A DNA stretch of 64,000 nucleotides from Maylandia zebra. Taxonomy: Eukaryota > Chordata > Actinopteri > Cichliformes > Cichlidae. Both the position numbers and the translations under genes were made by a program. The stretch lies in the NCBI RefSeq assembly GCF_041146795.1, contig NC_135169.1, forward strand, positions 15,476,352 to 15,540,351, read 5' to 3'. The notes beneath the pieces were generated by a model that saw nothing but the letters and a program-made list of their open reading frames with translations, ran no database searches and was not told the origin of the DNA. Positions 56,101 through 64,000 of this stretch are shown here, in pieces. Every line of letters begins with the position of its first letter. The first letter of the stretch is position 1.

Positions 56101-58227
56101 AAACCTTACCGGTGAAAACTTGGGATCCTCATGGCCCCCAGTTCAGCATACCACCCATCTTTTTCATTTCTGTAGGTTTCAACCCGTCCACCAACGCGAC
56201 CACTTGCTTCTACAATAGTTACCTTGACAACCACATGAATTAGAATTAGAAACACCATGGTGCCACTAGAATAATGACTGTTATGCAATTGTTTATCCAT
56301 AATAACAGATGGATTTTAAGATGGACTGTTATGATTGTTATGCATATGTTATGTGAATGTTGACACATTTGCATAACAGATGAAAGTTCCTGGTTAGTTT
56401 TAGGAAGGAGTTACAAACCTTTTGGAAAATAACAGGCAGCCCAAATGAATGATAAAAACAGATATGTAGAGCCAAACACTTGTGTTGTAGTGTTTAGGAA
56501 ATATCAGTATTAATGGTATTTAGGAAATTTTAATAACAATATTGTTACTGCTTCTGCTGGTACAGCTATTGTTAATGTCTTGATGCATGCTCACACATGT
56601 ATGTAAATCCCAAAAGGTTGATTCTGTTTATAAGATTGGGCAAACCTGCAGTCAGCTGAGACTGAAGAAGTCACTTGGATGAGTGATGAAATGTTTCTCC
56701 CACTGAAAACGCTACGTCCAGATGAACAGAATCAACCTTTTGGGAACTATTGTTAATGTTTTTGCTACTTGTTATGTGCCATTGATTCTATTAGATTAAT
56801 CATACTGATAATACAGTCGTCTTTGTAGCCACTATTCTAACTACACTTGCTAATGTTTGTTTTATTACTTACCATTTATTATTTATTGATCTACCTTATT
56901 TTTTAGGTTTTACTACAACTACCATGTTTTATGCAAAACTTAAAAACAAGGGCTGCTTTTGCTCCTCCTGAGTGGAACACTAGCAACTAATGAACTATTA
57001 CTTTATCCAAAAAATTAGAAAAACGATGGAGAATTGAAGTGCCCAATGTTATAGGAAGGCTTTGACGCTGGCGGTGGTGAGCCATGGATGGTTATTGTGG
57101 ACATTGTTTTTGATCATATATTTATATAGCGCTTTTCAAGGCACCCAAAGCACTTTACAATTGCACTATTCATTCACTCTCACATTCACACACTGGTGGA
57201 GGCAGCTACAGTTGTAGCCACAGCTGCCCTGGGGCAGACTGACAGAGGCGAGGCTGCCATATCGCGCCATCGGCCCCTCTGGCCAACGCCAGTAGGCGGT
57301 AGGGTAAAGTGTCTTGCCCAAGGACACAACGACCAGGACAGAGAGCCCGGGGATCGAACCGGCGACCTTCAGGTTCTGGCTTCCCAACCCCCTGTGCCAC
57401 GGTCGCCCCATGTACCTTGTGTCCTGCATCTTGCAGTAACTTGGCAGCTGTCAACCCAGCCATTCCAGCTCCAACAATAACAACATGATGAGATGTATTT
57501 ATGTGTGGAAGACCAGTCTTTGCTGTCAGCAGCAGTTCATTATAGTCTTTGTCCTCCAGACAATCAGCCAGATGTTCCTTCAGCCTGGCAGCTGCTGTTA
57601 GACTGTGGTACACAGTGAACAGCAACACAGTGACAGCACCTGGAAACACAGTGAAAGGTCCTTTTAAAACAAGAGGAAAGCATTTTTTTAAGTAACAGAT
57701 CAGACAAAATTGCTAAATACTATCAAATCAAAGTCTAGTTGAGTAACTATTTGATTGCATCACAGACATTGTCTCATTATGTCAGTGGGCTAGAATAACC
57801 ATTTTTTACCCCAAAAGAATGGGTAAGGTTCCTCCTGTCACAGTGTCACATGTGTTTTATGGAAAGTCCAGAAAATGACTTCTGCTGAAGTAAGAATGGA
57901 GTGATTAATGTGAATGAAACCCAGAAAAAAGCAGAAGTAGAATAATTTTCAATCATTACCGCAGACAGGAATGTGTTTGAGGAACTGAAGAAAGGGAATG
58001 TGCACTTTCAGCAGATTGAGTATTGTACTTTCAAACATATTTACTTTTACAAGACAGATACTGGGATTCACAACTGCCTAACAAAACAGGTTTCCTGCTG
58101 TTGAGCAGCCACAGCCTCAGTCAGGTAAGCGATCGCAATGAATTCAAATGGAATGAAACAATAAAGTAAGAAAAAAAATGTAAGGGTTAATTTAGTACTC
58201 ACCTAAGTTCCATTGGACTTTATCCAT
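53116..58227 (-). CDS. Secreted L-amino-acid oxidase 2, seven exons
   Basis: Exons, minus strand: 58203-58227, 57416-57639, 56110-56222, 55764-55965, 55183-55251, 54669-54805, 53116-53923. Phases agree and give 525 residues. The first two exons encode a signal peptide (residues 1 to about 25) and the GAGMAG dinucleotide motif; exon 3 has RVGGRV; GEHTA is near 482-486. Exon 4 is one codon shorter than in oxidase 1. The last four residues are RDEL, an endoplasmic-reticulum retrieval-type ending, where oxidase 1 ends RNEL. A SINE (57121-57410) sits six bases past the intron 2 donor, which itself is intact (GTACAT). AATAAA is at the complement of 52836-52841. Same reaction as oxidase 1; the final location may differ. 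Confidence 0.92.
57121..57410 (-). mobile_element. tRNA-derived SINE, copy 3, at a splice donor
   Basis: Same subfamily as 25710-26022. The minus strand begins GGGGCGACCGTGGCACAGGG (A-box region) and has CCGGTTCGATCCCCGGG (B box). It begins immediately after GTACAT of the oxidase 2 intron 2 donor. The A box is GGCACAGG rather than GGCTCAGG. Confidence 0.88.
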
Positions 58228-58447
58228 CTTAGTTATTGTTGCTATGTTCTTATGCTATTTGAAAAGACAGAAGAGGAAGAGAAAAAACACAATGAAAGCT
58301 TCAGTCTTGGAAAGTACTGAGTTCTCTTTCAAATGAAACAAATCATTCCCCCACCTAAGCCCCTGTGTCCCCTAGAAACAATGCATAATAACTTCAATAT
58401 CTGAATTTGATTTAAGCAAATGTCATCTATCTATCTATGTATGTATC

Positions 58448-58863
58448 TGTCACAGTCCTCAAGTGTGTCGTGACAATTTTCCTCTCGCCACTTTGTTTTC
58501 TCTCGCTTTTCCTTTTCATCAGTGTGCTTGCTGCTGTGTGTGGGTGTGTCTACATACCTTACTGGGGCAGGATCCTGCTGGGATATCAGCCCTATCCTGG
58601 ATGCACCTGGTTCAGTCAAGCACTTGTGCTCTAACTGCGGAGTGTGCGTCACTTGGTGGAGATGAGAGATTCTGTTCAGGAGAAGCAGAGGACTCTGATT
58701 CATGGGACCTCCCTTCTGTTGAATTTCTAAATAATGGACTTTTTAACTGACAACCTCAGAAAGATTTTGTAAATAGCACATCTCGCACTTACACTGTAAA
58801 TAAACTCACTAAACTAAACTTGCATCTTTAAGTCCTGAATTTGAGTCAGATGATTCATGACTC
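58448..58863 (+). mobile_element. 416-bp insertion, possibly a solo LTR
   Basis: TATGTATC occurs on both sides (58440-58447 and 58864-58871), and the duplicate locus near 41255-41290 lacks the segment. It starts TGTCACAGTCCTC and ends near GATTCATGACTC, with AATAAACTCAC near the end. An LTR with an altered last base is the best guess, but the microsatellite-like flank makes the true borders unsure. Confidence 0.45.
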
Positions 58864-58966
58864 TATGTATCAAGTATGTATAATAAATTCTTACCCGTTA
58901 GGAGCATAAACATTACATGCACAGTTGGAGTCACTTGAGGTGAACAAGCATCTTATGTGTTTTCAT

Positions 58967-61519
58967 TCATCTGGAAACGTTTACCCATTTAACCCATTTA
59001 ACCCATTTAACCCACCAAACAAAAAAAAACTCCAGTGACCCAAAAGAATTGACCAAAACACAACACACACTGGAGTCCCCGAACAGGGTCCCAAAATATA
59101 GTTCAGGAGGCCGGCCCGGAGGCTGACAACTCAGGAGCCTAGAATAGTTCATCTCCGGGGGCCGACCATGCGGAAGGCAGTGGCGGCGACGGGGAAACCG
59201 TTCAGGCGGCCGACCGTGCGGACAGCAATGGCGGCGACGGGGAAACAGTTCAGGCGGCCGACCGTGCGGACAGCAACGGCGGCGACGGGGAAACAGTTCA
59301 GGCGGCCGACCGTGCGGACGGCAACGGCGGCGCAAATGCAGGTCCGGGGGCCGACCGTGCAGACGGCAACGGCGGCGTGTAGGAGGTCGTCCACGCAGCA
59401 GGCGGGGGTGGCAACAGAAGTCCGGAGGGCGGCCACGGTGGTGATGATGCCCAACAAGCGACCTGGCAGACGACCGACGATGTGAAGGTGGTAGTAGGGG
59501 ACCCGAAGGCTGCGTGGCCCCTGCAGCCCCAGGCGAAGCGGAGGTTGGACCAGACGAGGCTGAAGCCGATGCGGAGGCTGGTCCAGGCGAGGCTGAAGTC
59601 GATGCGGAGGCTGGTCCAGGCGACGGCGTAGGTGAAGCAGTAGCTGGACCAGGTGATGCTGGACCAGGCGATGCTGATGCTGGACCAGGCGAGACTGATG
59701 CTGGACCAGGCGAGACTGATGCTGGACCAGGCGAGACTGATGTTGAAGCGGAGGCCGGACCAGACGAGACTGAGGTTAAAGCGGAGGCCGGACCAGACGA
59801 GACTGAGGTTAAAGCGGAGGCCGGACCAGACGAGACTGAGGTTAAAGCGGAGGCCGGACCAGACGAGACTGAGGTGGAGGCTGGACCAGGCGAGGATGAA
59901 GACACGGAGGCCGGACCAGGCGTGGATGACGGCAGCGGGACGGCTGCAAAACCTGACGGCAGCGATGCTGCAGGAGGTGATGTGGAGATGTGCTGGCTGG
60001 GTCCTCCAGGACCGTCAGCAGGTGTGAGGATGTGCTGGCTGGGTCCTCCAGGACCGTCAGCTAACGAGGCGTGGTGCTGGGTGGGCTCCTCGGGCCCTCC
60101 AGCAGACGGCACTTGAGGCTGGCTGGGTTCTCCTAAACCCCCAGCAGAAGACACTTGAGGCTGGCTGGGTTCTCCAGAACCCCCAGCAGAAGACACTTGA
60201 GGCTGGACGGGCTCCTCGGGCCCTCCAGCTGACGAGGCGGGAGGCTGGACGGGCTCCTCGGGCCCTCCAGCTGACGAGGCGGGAGGCTGGACGGGCTCTT
60301 CGGGCCCTCCAGCTGACGAGGCGGGAGGCTGGACGGGCTCCTCGGGCCCTCCAGCGAGAACAGTCTCAGGACCAGTGGGCACAGGGGCCCCTGGAACACA
60401 CGGGACAAAACCAGCAGGCACACGGGCCTCTGGCAGGAACGCAACAGAACCAGCAGGCACACGGGCCTCTGGCAGGAACGGGTCAGAACCAGCAGGTGCA
60501 CGGGCCTCTGGCAGGAACAAGACAGAACCAGCAGGCACGGGGACCTCTGGCAGAGACAGAGCAGAACCAGCAGGCGCACGGGCCTCTGGCGAACACAAAG
60601 CGGGCTGCGGCTGCACAGAGCAGTGACTCAGCTCAGGCAGCGACAGCCGGATGCAGTCCTCAGCTGGCTTCTTGACCTCCAGGGGTCCAGAGTCGGCTGG
60701 GGGCTGGAACCCAGCCTCTGGGGAGGCCCTGGAGTGCATCACAGTCTCTGTACTGGCCAGCTGTTGGGGACTGATTACTGCGTTATGTGGCGTGTCTCTC
60801 TGCTGGACATGAACAGGTGAAAAACAGTGCTTTTTGGGTTGGATGGACTCTACCAACTGAGCTATTGACTGGGCTATGGACTGTAACATAGTGTCTAATG
60901 AATCTGACTGTGACTGTAACTGGGCTATGGGTAGTGAGGCTGAATGTGATGGAGGTGGCGACTGAGCGGCTAACTGAGCTAGTGGCTGCTGGGCAGCTAA
61001 CTGAGCTACCGGCGGGGCAGCTGACTCAAAAAACACAGCCCCGGAACAAACAGTCACACAGTCCAAAACAGAAAAAGGGTCCTTCTCACTCACCACAGCC
61101 GGCAGTTCCGAAGTCCTAATCTCCGGCTGTGGGGTGACGCGCCGACGGCGCGATCGTCGCTTCCTCCCGGGCAAAACCTCCGGCGGGCCGGGCAAAACCT
61201 CCGGCGGGCCGGGCAAAACCTCCGGCGGGCCGGGCAAAACCTCCGGCGGGCCGGGCAAAACCTTCACCACCGGGCTGGGTTGGGAAGCGGTAGCGGCTGG
61301 AGGGCGAAGGTGCAGCTCATGAAGGAGGAAGTCTTGTGCTAGCGGGTGAAGCGAGTCCAGCAGCCAGGAGTGGGCAGAGATTAGCTGCTGTATCCTGGCT
61401 TCTACCGCGCGGTGAAACCCTTCCCCCTCGTGCTCGAGCCACAAGTTGACCAACCTTGAAACAGTGTCAATTAATTCCTCCCGAAACTCCTGGGAAGGTG
61501 CGGATGCTGCTGGGTCCAT
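58967..61519 (-). CDS. Large proline-rich gag-like ORF (850 codons)
   Basis: The start MDPAASAPSQEF lies 16 bases past the LTR. An N-terminal helical part follows (about residues 1-80: RLVNLWLEHEGEGFHRAVEA, LHELHLRP), of a type I recall from multicopy fish elements. Then come repeats: PGPPEVL (about 90-120), PEARVPAGS-type units, GGPEEPVQPPASSA-type units (four or more), SGPASALTSV-type units, and a C-terminal basic series HGRPPELF. No protease, zinc knuckle or polymerase is present. The last codons (VNVSR, stop) come from host flanking DNA beyond the element edge. A retroviral-like gag or structural protein is inferred from its position only; mucin-like low complexity is the alternative reading. 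Confidence 0.55.
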   Translation of the reverse strand: MDPAASAPSQEFREELIDTVSRLVNLWLEHEGEGFHRAVEARIQQLISAHSWLLDSLHPLAQDFLLHELHLRPPAATASQPSPVVKVLPGPPEVLPGPPEVLPGPPEVLPGPPEVLPGRKRRSRRRRVTPQPEIRTSELPAVVSEKDPFSVLDCVTVCSGAVFFESAAPPVAQLAAQQPLAQLAAQSPPPSHSASLPIAQLQSQSDSLDTMLQSIAQSIAQLVESIQPKKHCFSPVHVQQRDTPHNAVISPQQLASTETVMHSRASPEAGFQPPADSGPLEVKKPAEDCIRLSLPELSHCSVQPQPALCSPEARAPAGSALSLPEVPVPAGSVLFLPEARAPAGSDPFLPEARVPAGSVAFLPEARVPAGFVPCVPGAPVPTGPETVLAGGPEEPVQPPASSAGGPEEPVQPPASSAGGPEEPVQPPASSAGGPEEPVQPQVSSAGGSGEPSQPQVSSAGGLGEPSQPQVPSAGGPEEPTQHHASLADGPGGPSQHILTPADGPGGPSQHISTSPPAASLPSGFAAVPLPSSTPGPASVSSSSPGPASTSVSSGPASALTSVSSGPASALTSVSSGPASALTSVSSGPASASTSVSPGPASVSPGPASVSPGPASASPGPASPGPATASPTPSPGPASASTSASPGPASASASASSGPTSASPGAAGATQPSGPLLPPSHRRSSARSLVGHHHHRGRPPDFCCHPRLLRGRPPTRRRCRLHGRPPDLHLRRRCRPHGRPPELFPRRRRCCPHGRPPELFPRRRHCCPHGRPPERFPRRRHCLPHGRPPEMNYSRLLSCQPPGRPPELYFGTLFGDSSVCCVLVNSFGSLEFFFVWWVKWVKWVKWVNVSR
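59170..59345. repeat. GC-rich tandem repeat, about 48-51 bp unit
   Basis: Three to four copies of a unit containing CAGGCGGCCGACCGTGCGGA and GGCGACGGGGAAAC. It encodes the HGRPPE repeats of the large ORF. Confidence 0.8.
59740..59885. repeat. Tandem repeat, about 36-bp unit
   Basis: Four or so copies of GCGGAGGCCGGACCAGACGA followed by GACTGAGGTTAAA, inside the large ORF. Neighbouring 24-bp units (GATGCTGGACCAGGCGAGAC) lie at 59670-59745. Confidence 0.85.
60180..60355. repeat. Tandem repeat, 42-bp unit, four copies
   Basis: Units read GGAGGCTGGACGGGCTCCTC then GGGCCCTCCAGCTGACGAGG, near-identical, encoding the GGPEEPVQPPASSA-type repeats. Confidence 0.88.
61165..61265. repeat. Tandem repeat, 21-bp unit, about five copies
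   Basis: CCTCCGGCGGGCCGGGCAAAA repeated in phase with the codons, giving the PGPPEVL peptide repeats. Confidence 0.9.
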
Positions 61520-61535
61520 GTTGGTCGGCTCGTAC

Positions 61536-62157
61536 TGTCACGGCTGGCGGAGGGAGCCGTGTGGTGTGGAGGAAAAGGAGGACCCAAGATGCAGCAAACT
61601 GATGATACGAGTGATGTTTTATTTACAAAGGTGGTGGTGACAAAAACAGGCAACGAGGTATGAGTACTTTACAAACGGAAACCTAAACTGGGAGAAACTA
61701 AGTGACAAACCTGAGACCATACAAAAGGGGTGCGGGGCAGAGAGACGCAGAGACAGGAACACCATAGACCGCAGAGGTAGACAGATGAATGCAGACGAGC
61801 CGACAACAGGCAGGAGAACACACAGGGCTTAAATACACACCAGTAATCAGGGGATGAGGGACAGGAGGGCAACACAGCTGGGAGAAATCAGAACTGACGG
61901 GACAGGGGAAATGTAAACTGAACACACTCACATCAGACAGAGACCTTCACAATAAAACAGGAAACTCAGACACGGGGAACCAAACAAGACACAGATCTAA
62001 ACAGACAGCTTCACAAACAGATGGGGTGACACCATAGACAGACAGATCCAGACGCAGACTCAGAGGCAGACCGAATATAACACAGAACTAAAACAATCAT
62101 CATCATGAAAATGATAACAAACTAAAAGCGCTGGGTCACCGACCCAGGACCATGACA
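61536..62157 (-). repeat. LTR of the gag-like element
   Basis: In the minus reading it starts TGTCATGGTCCTGGGTC and ends CCAGCCGTGACA, 622 bp, with an AATAAA (complement about 61618-61623) near the end. Position directly before an ATG suggests the 5' LTR. Ends resemble those of the LTR at 271-2490. Confidence 0.7.
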
Positions 62158-62840
62158 GAAATGTAACCTGACACGCTCCTCGACATGTGCAAAAATGGGG
62201 GGGGGAGGGGGGCTAGAAGAAGAACATTATATATATACAGTATATACATTGGGTGAATGTGCAGAGAAAGCATCCGGTGGAACAACAAATCAACCCCAAA
62301 AATTAGTAATAAAGAAAACCTGGCCATCATCCAAAACTGTCGTTTTGGATCATAACCAAAACCTGTTGCAATCCATAGTTGTTTCATTCGGGCAGTGTGC
62401 TTATTGAAATTTATGCCCTGAACTCCACTCCATTCCTAAATCATGCACCAACACCAAAATGTATTTTAGCTGATGGCGGACATGGTTTTTTTAAATCTCA
62501 AACAAAAGTTAGCCTCCACAGTGTGGTGGTGTAAGCACTTTTATGTTCTTACATCGTACATGTACCAAATACAAACCAGATGATCTTACTTTCCGAACCT
62601 ACTAACTGTGACAACAGTGCTTTCTGAGCTGTGTTAGCTCTCGAACACACACGGTATGGGTGAAAATAAAAATGGGTTCTTTACCTCTGAATCAGTCCTG
62701 GCCCTCTAAAAGCTCAATCAGGAGAAATATTAGCAGTCACACTTTGCAGGTATTGCACAGGGAACAAAGATTAGAAGTGTTACATCTCATTATTAAATCA
62801 TCAAGTGAGTACATAAAGCTTGCCTTGAAAAGGCAATAGA
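62158..62840. other. Intergenic, nothing recognised
   Basis: No credible frame; a G run is present at about 62198-62212. Confidence 0.45.
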
Positions 62841-62844
62841 ATCT

Positions 62845-63624
62845 TTGCAGAAAGCTTTTGATGTGGTTCAGCACACACTTCTGGAGCTGAAATTGGTTCT
62901 TAATGCTGAAAAGACAAAGCTAATGTTGTTTTCAAACATGAAGAGATTTCCTCAAACTGTCCCTTTGGTGTCCACTCTTGAGGGAAACCTCATAGAAGTG
63001 GTGCATACGTATAAATATCTTGGCTTTTTAATTGATGATTCTCTGACCTTTAAATCTCACATAGACAATCTTGTGAAAAAACTCAAACTAAAATTAGGAT
63101 TTTTCTGTCGAAACAAATTTTGCTTTTCTTTTGAGACAAAAAAGCGTCTTGTAAATGCCACATTTTTATCTGTTTTAGATTATGGTGATCTGCTGTACAT
63201 GAATGCTTCCGCCCAGTGTCTTCATAAGATTGACTCAGTATATCATGCCTCTTTACGGTTTATTACAAACTGTAGGGCTTTGACCCATTGTTGTGATCTG
63301 TATGCTCGAGTGGGATGGCCTTCGTTGTCCTCAAGGAGGTTTGATCACTGGTGCATCTTTATTTACAAGGCCCTGCTTGGACAAATGCCCACCTATATTT
63401 GCGATCTGCTCACATGGAGGAGTACTGTTTCTTATAGCCTGCGTTCAAGTGATCTTCTTCTGCTCAATATTCCATTTGCCAGAACTGCACTGGGAAAGAG
63501 GGCTTTTTCTTATGCTGCCCCTTTTACATGGAACATGATGCAAAAAGACTGGAAGATAGCAGATCTTATTTCATTAAATGCTTTTAAGTCCAAATTGAGA
63601 GAGCCAGAGAAAAATGTTTTTTAA
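62845..63624 (+). pseudogene. LINE reverse transcriptase C-terminal fragment
   Basis: About 259 codons without a stop. It begins at the thumb: LVLNAEKTKLMLFS, then HTYKYLGFLIDDSLTFKSHI, typical of jockey/CR1/L2-type reverse transcriptases. The tail VLDYGDLLYMNAS, LRFITNCRALTHCCDLYARV and LGKRAFSYAAPFTWN is familiar from abundant fish LINEs. The YxDD box and everything before it are missing, so it has no enzymatic activity. It belongs to a different family from the fragment at 30712-31431. Confidence 0.78.
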
Positions 63625-63770
63625 AATGTAATTGTTACTTATAATCATGTATGTAACTTTGTAATTTTAACATGTTGTCGCCTCTTGGCCAGGACTCCCT
63701 TGGAAAAGAGGTTTTTAATCTCAATGGGACTTTTCCTGGTAAAATAAAGGTTAATAAATAAATACATAAT
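62845..63770 (+). mobile_element. 5'-truncated LINE with 3' tail
   Basis: Carries the C-terminal reverse-transcriptase frame at 62845-63624, then a 3' untranslated region ending TCCTGGTAAAATAAAGG and an AATAAATAAATA tail. The catalytic palm motifs are absent. Flanking duplications were not found. Confidence 0.72.
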
Positions 63771-64000
63771 GCAGATGAACTGTTATGATCAGCATAGTGA
63801 TTTAATGGAAAAACAACTAGGCAAAAGTCACTAATAATAACTTTTCTTTCTTTTTTTTTCTATTGGCCTCCCCAGAGTCCCAGTGTCAACATTACTGAAT
63901 CATGGAAAAGAACAAAAGAAACTGCAGAACTATTCCTGAATACTATTTAAAGAAATTACAAAATAGCTTGCGTAGAAGACAAAGGTTGTTTTGAAGAATA

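Larger units (their letters stand above)
56895..58985 (-). repeat. Segmental duplication block, copy 2 (oxidase 5' part)
   Basis: Partner of 40050-41400, covering intron 2, exon 2, exon 1 and the upstream flank of oxidase 2. It has gained a SINE (57121-57410), a 0.4-kb insertion (58448-58863) and the LTR element that starts near 58985. Confidence 0.8.
58985..62157 (-). mobile_element. 3'-truncated LTR retroelement with gag-like ORF
   Basis: The right end is a 622-bp LTR-like unit (61536-62157). The interior has one large minus frame, and there is no second LTR, protease, reverse transcriptase or integrase. The left border falls in a short (AACCCATTT)n array next to the duplication block. Either the 3' half is deleted or this is a gag-only element. 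Confidence 0.6.

Noticed and set aside
59514-60116. 200-codon plus-strand frame with DETE-type repeats
   Set aside because: Opposite-strand reading of the tandem repeats in the gag-like ORF; the minus frame starts next to an LTR and is far longer.

Overview
The window is vertebrate nuclear DNA, almost certainly from a teleost fish. Evidence: multi-exon genes with GT-AG introns, intronless-coding class A GPCRs of a multicopy family, fish-type secreted L-amino-acid oxidases, tRNA-derived SINEs, BEL/Pao and other LTR elements, L2-like LINE 3' ends, hAT and CACTA-type DNA transposons. No bacterial, phage or CRISPR features are present. Species cannot be fixed from sequence alone; a percomorph such as a cichlid would fit (inference).

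Layout. 1-6.7 kb is stacked transposons: a LINE tail, an LTR unit with AAAAG target-site duplications that was later hit by a hAT-like element, a SINE piece, and a CACTA-type element (2871-6668) holding the decayed exons of a cargo gene. GPCR A follows on the minus strand (7176-8036). 8442-24700 is a nested pair of LTR retroelements: a BEL/Pao element (486-bp LTRs, AAAAT duplication) whose integrase is split by a second LTR element (9720-18501; 625-bp LTRs that look identical; gag relic but no visible pol). 24.7-33.5 kb holds SINEs, a 26-bp perfect inverted repeat, GPCR B (27211-28095, minus) and LINE fragments. 33895-40030 is a CACTA-like transposon with matching termini that carries a SAM-like cargo gene and a C2H2 plus EnSpm-like transposase, both frameshifted.

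40-58.2 kb is an array of host genes. It contains a relic of an L-amino-acid oxidase exon, GPCR C (43380-44240, plus), and two intact seven-exon L-amino-acid oxidase genes on the minus strand (47274-51910, 524 aa; 53116-58227, 525 aa). Shared flanks (33489-33894 with 44385-44785; 40050-41400 with 56895-58985) show that this block arose by duplication of a GPCR plus oxidase unit, one copy of which has decayed. The oxidases should make hydrogen peroxide from L-amino acids outside the cell or in the secretory pathway, a known antibacterial activity in fish. The GPCRs are orphans, and no functional link to the oxidases is shown beyond adjacency. 58.4-64 kb holds a 0.4-kb insertion, a 3'-truncated LTR element with a large proline-rich gag-like ORF, and a LINE reverse-transcriptase fragment.

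Most open frames under 100 codons are chance or antisense shadows and are left out. Transposon family names rest on motifs and termini read by eye; no database search was possible.
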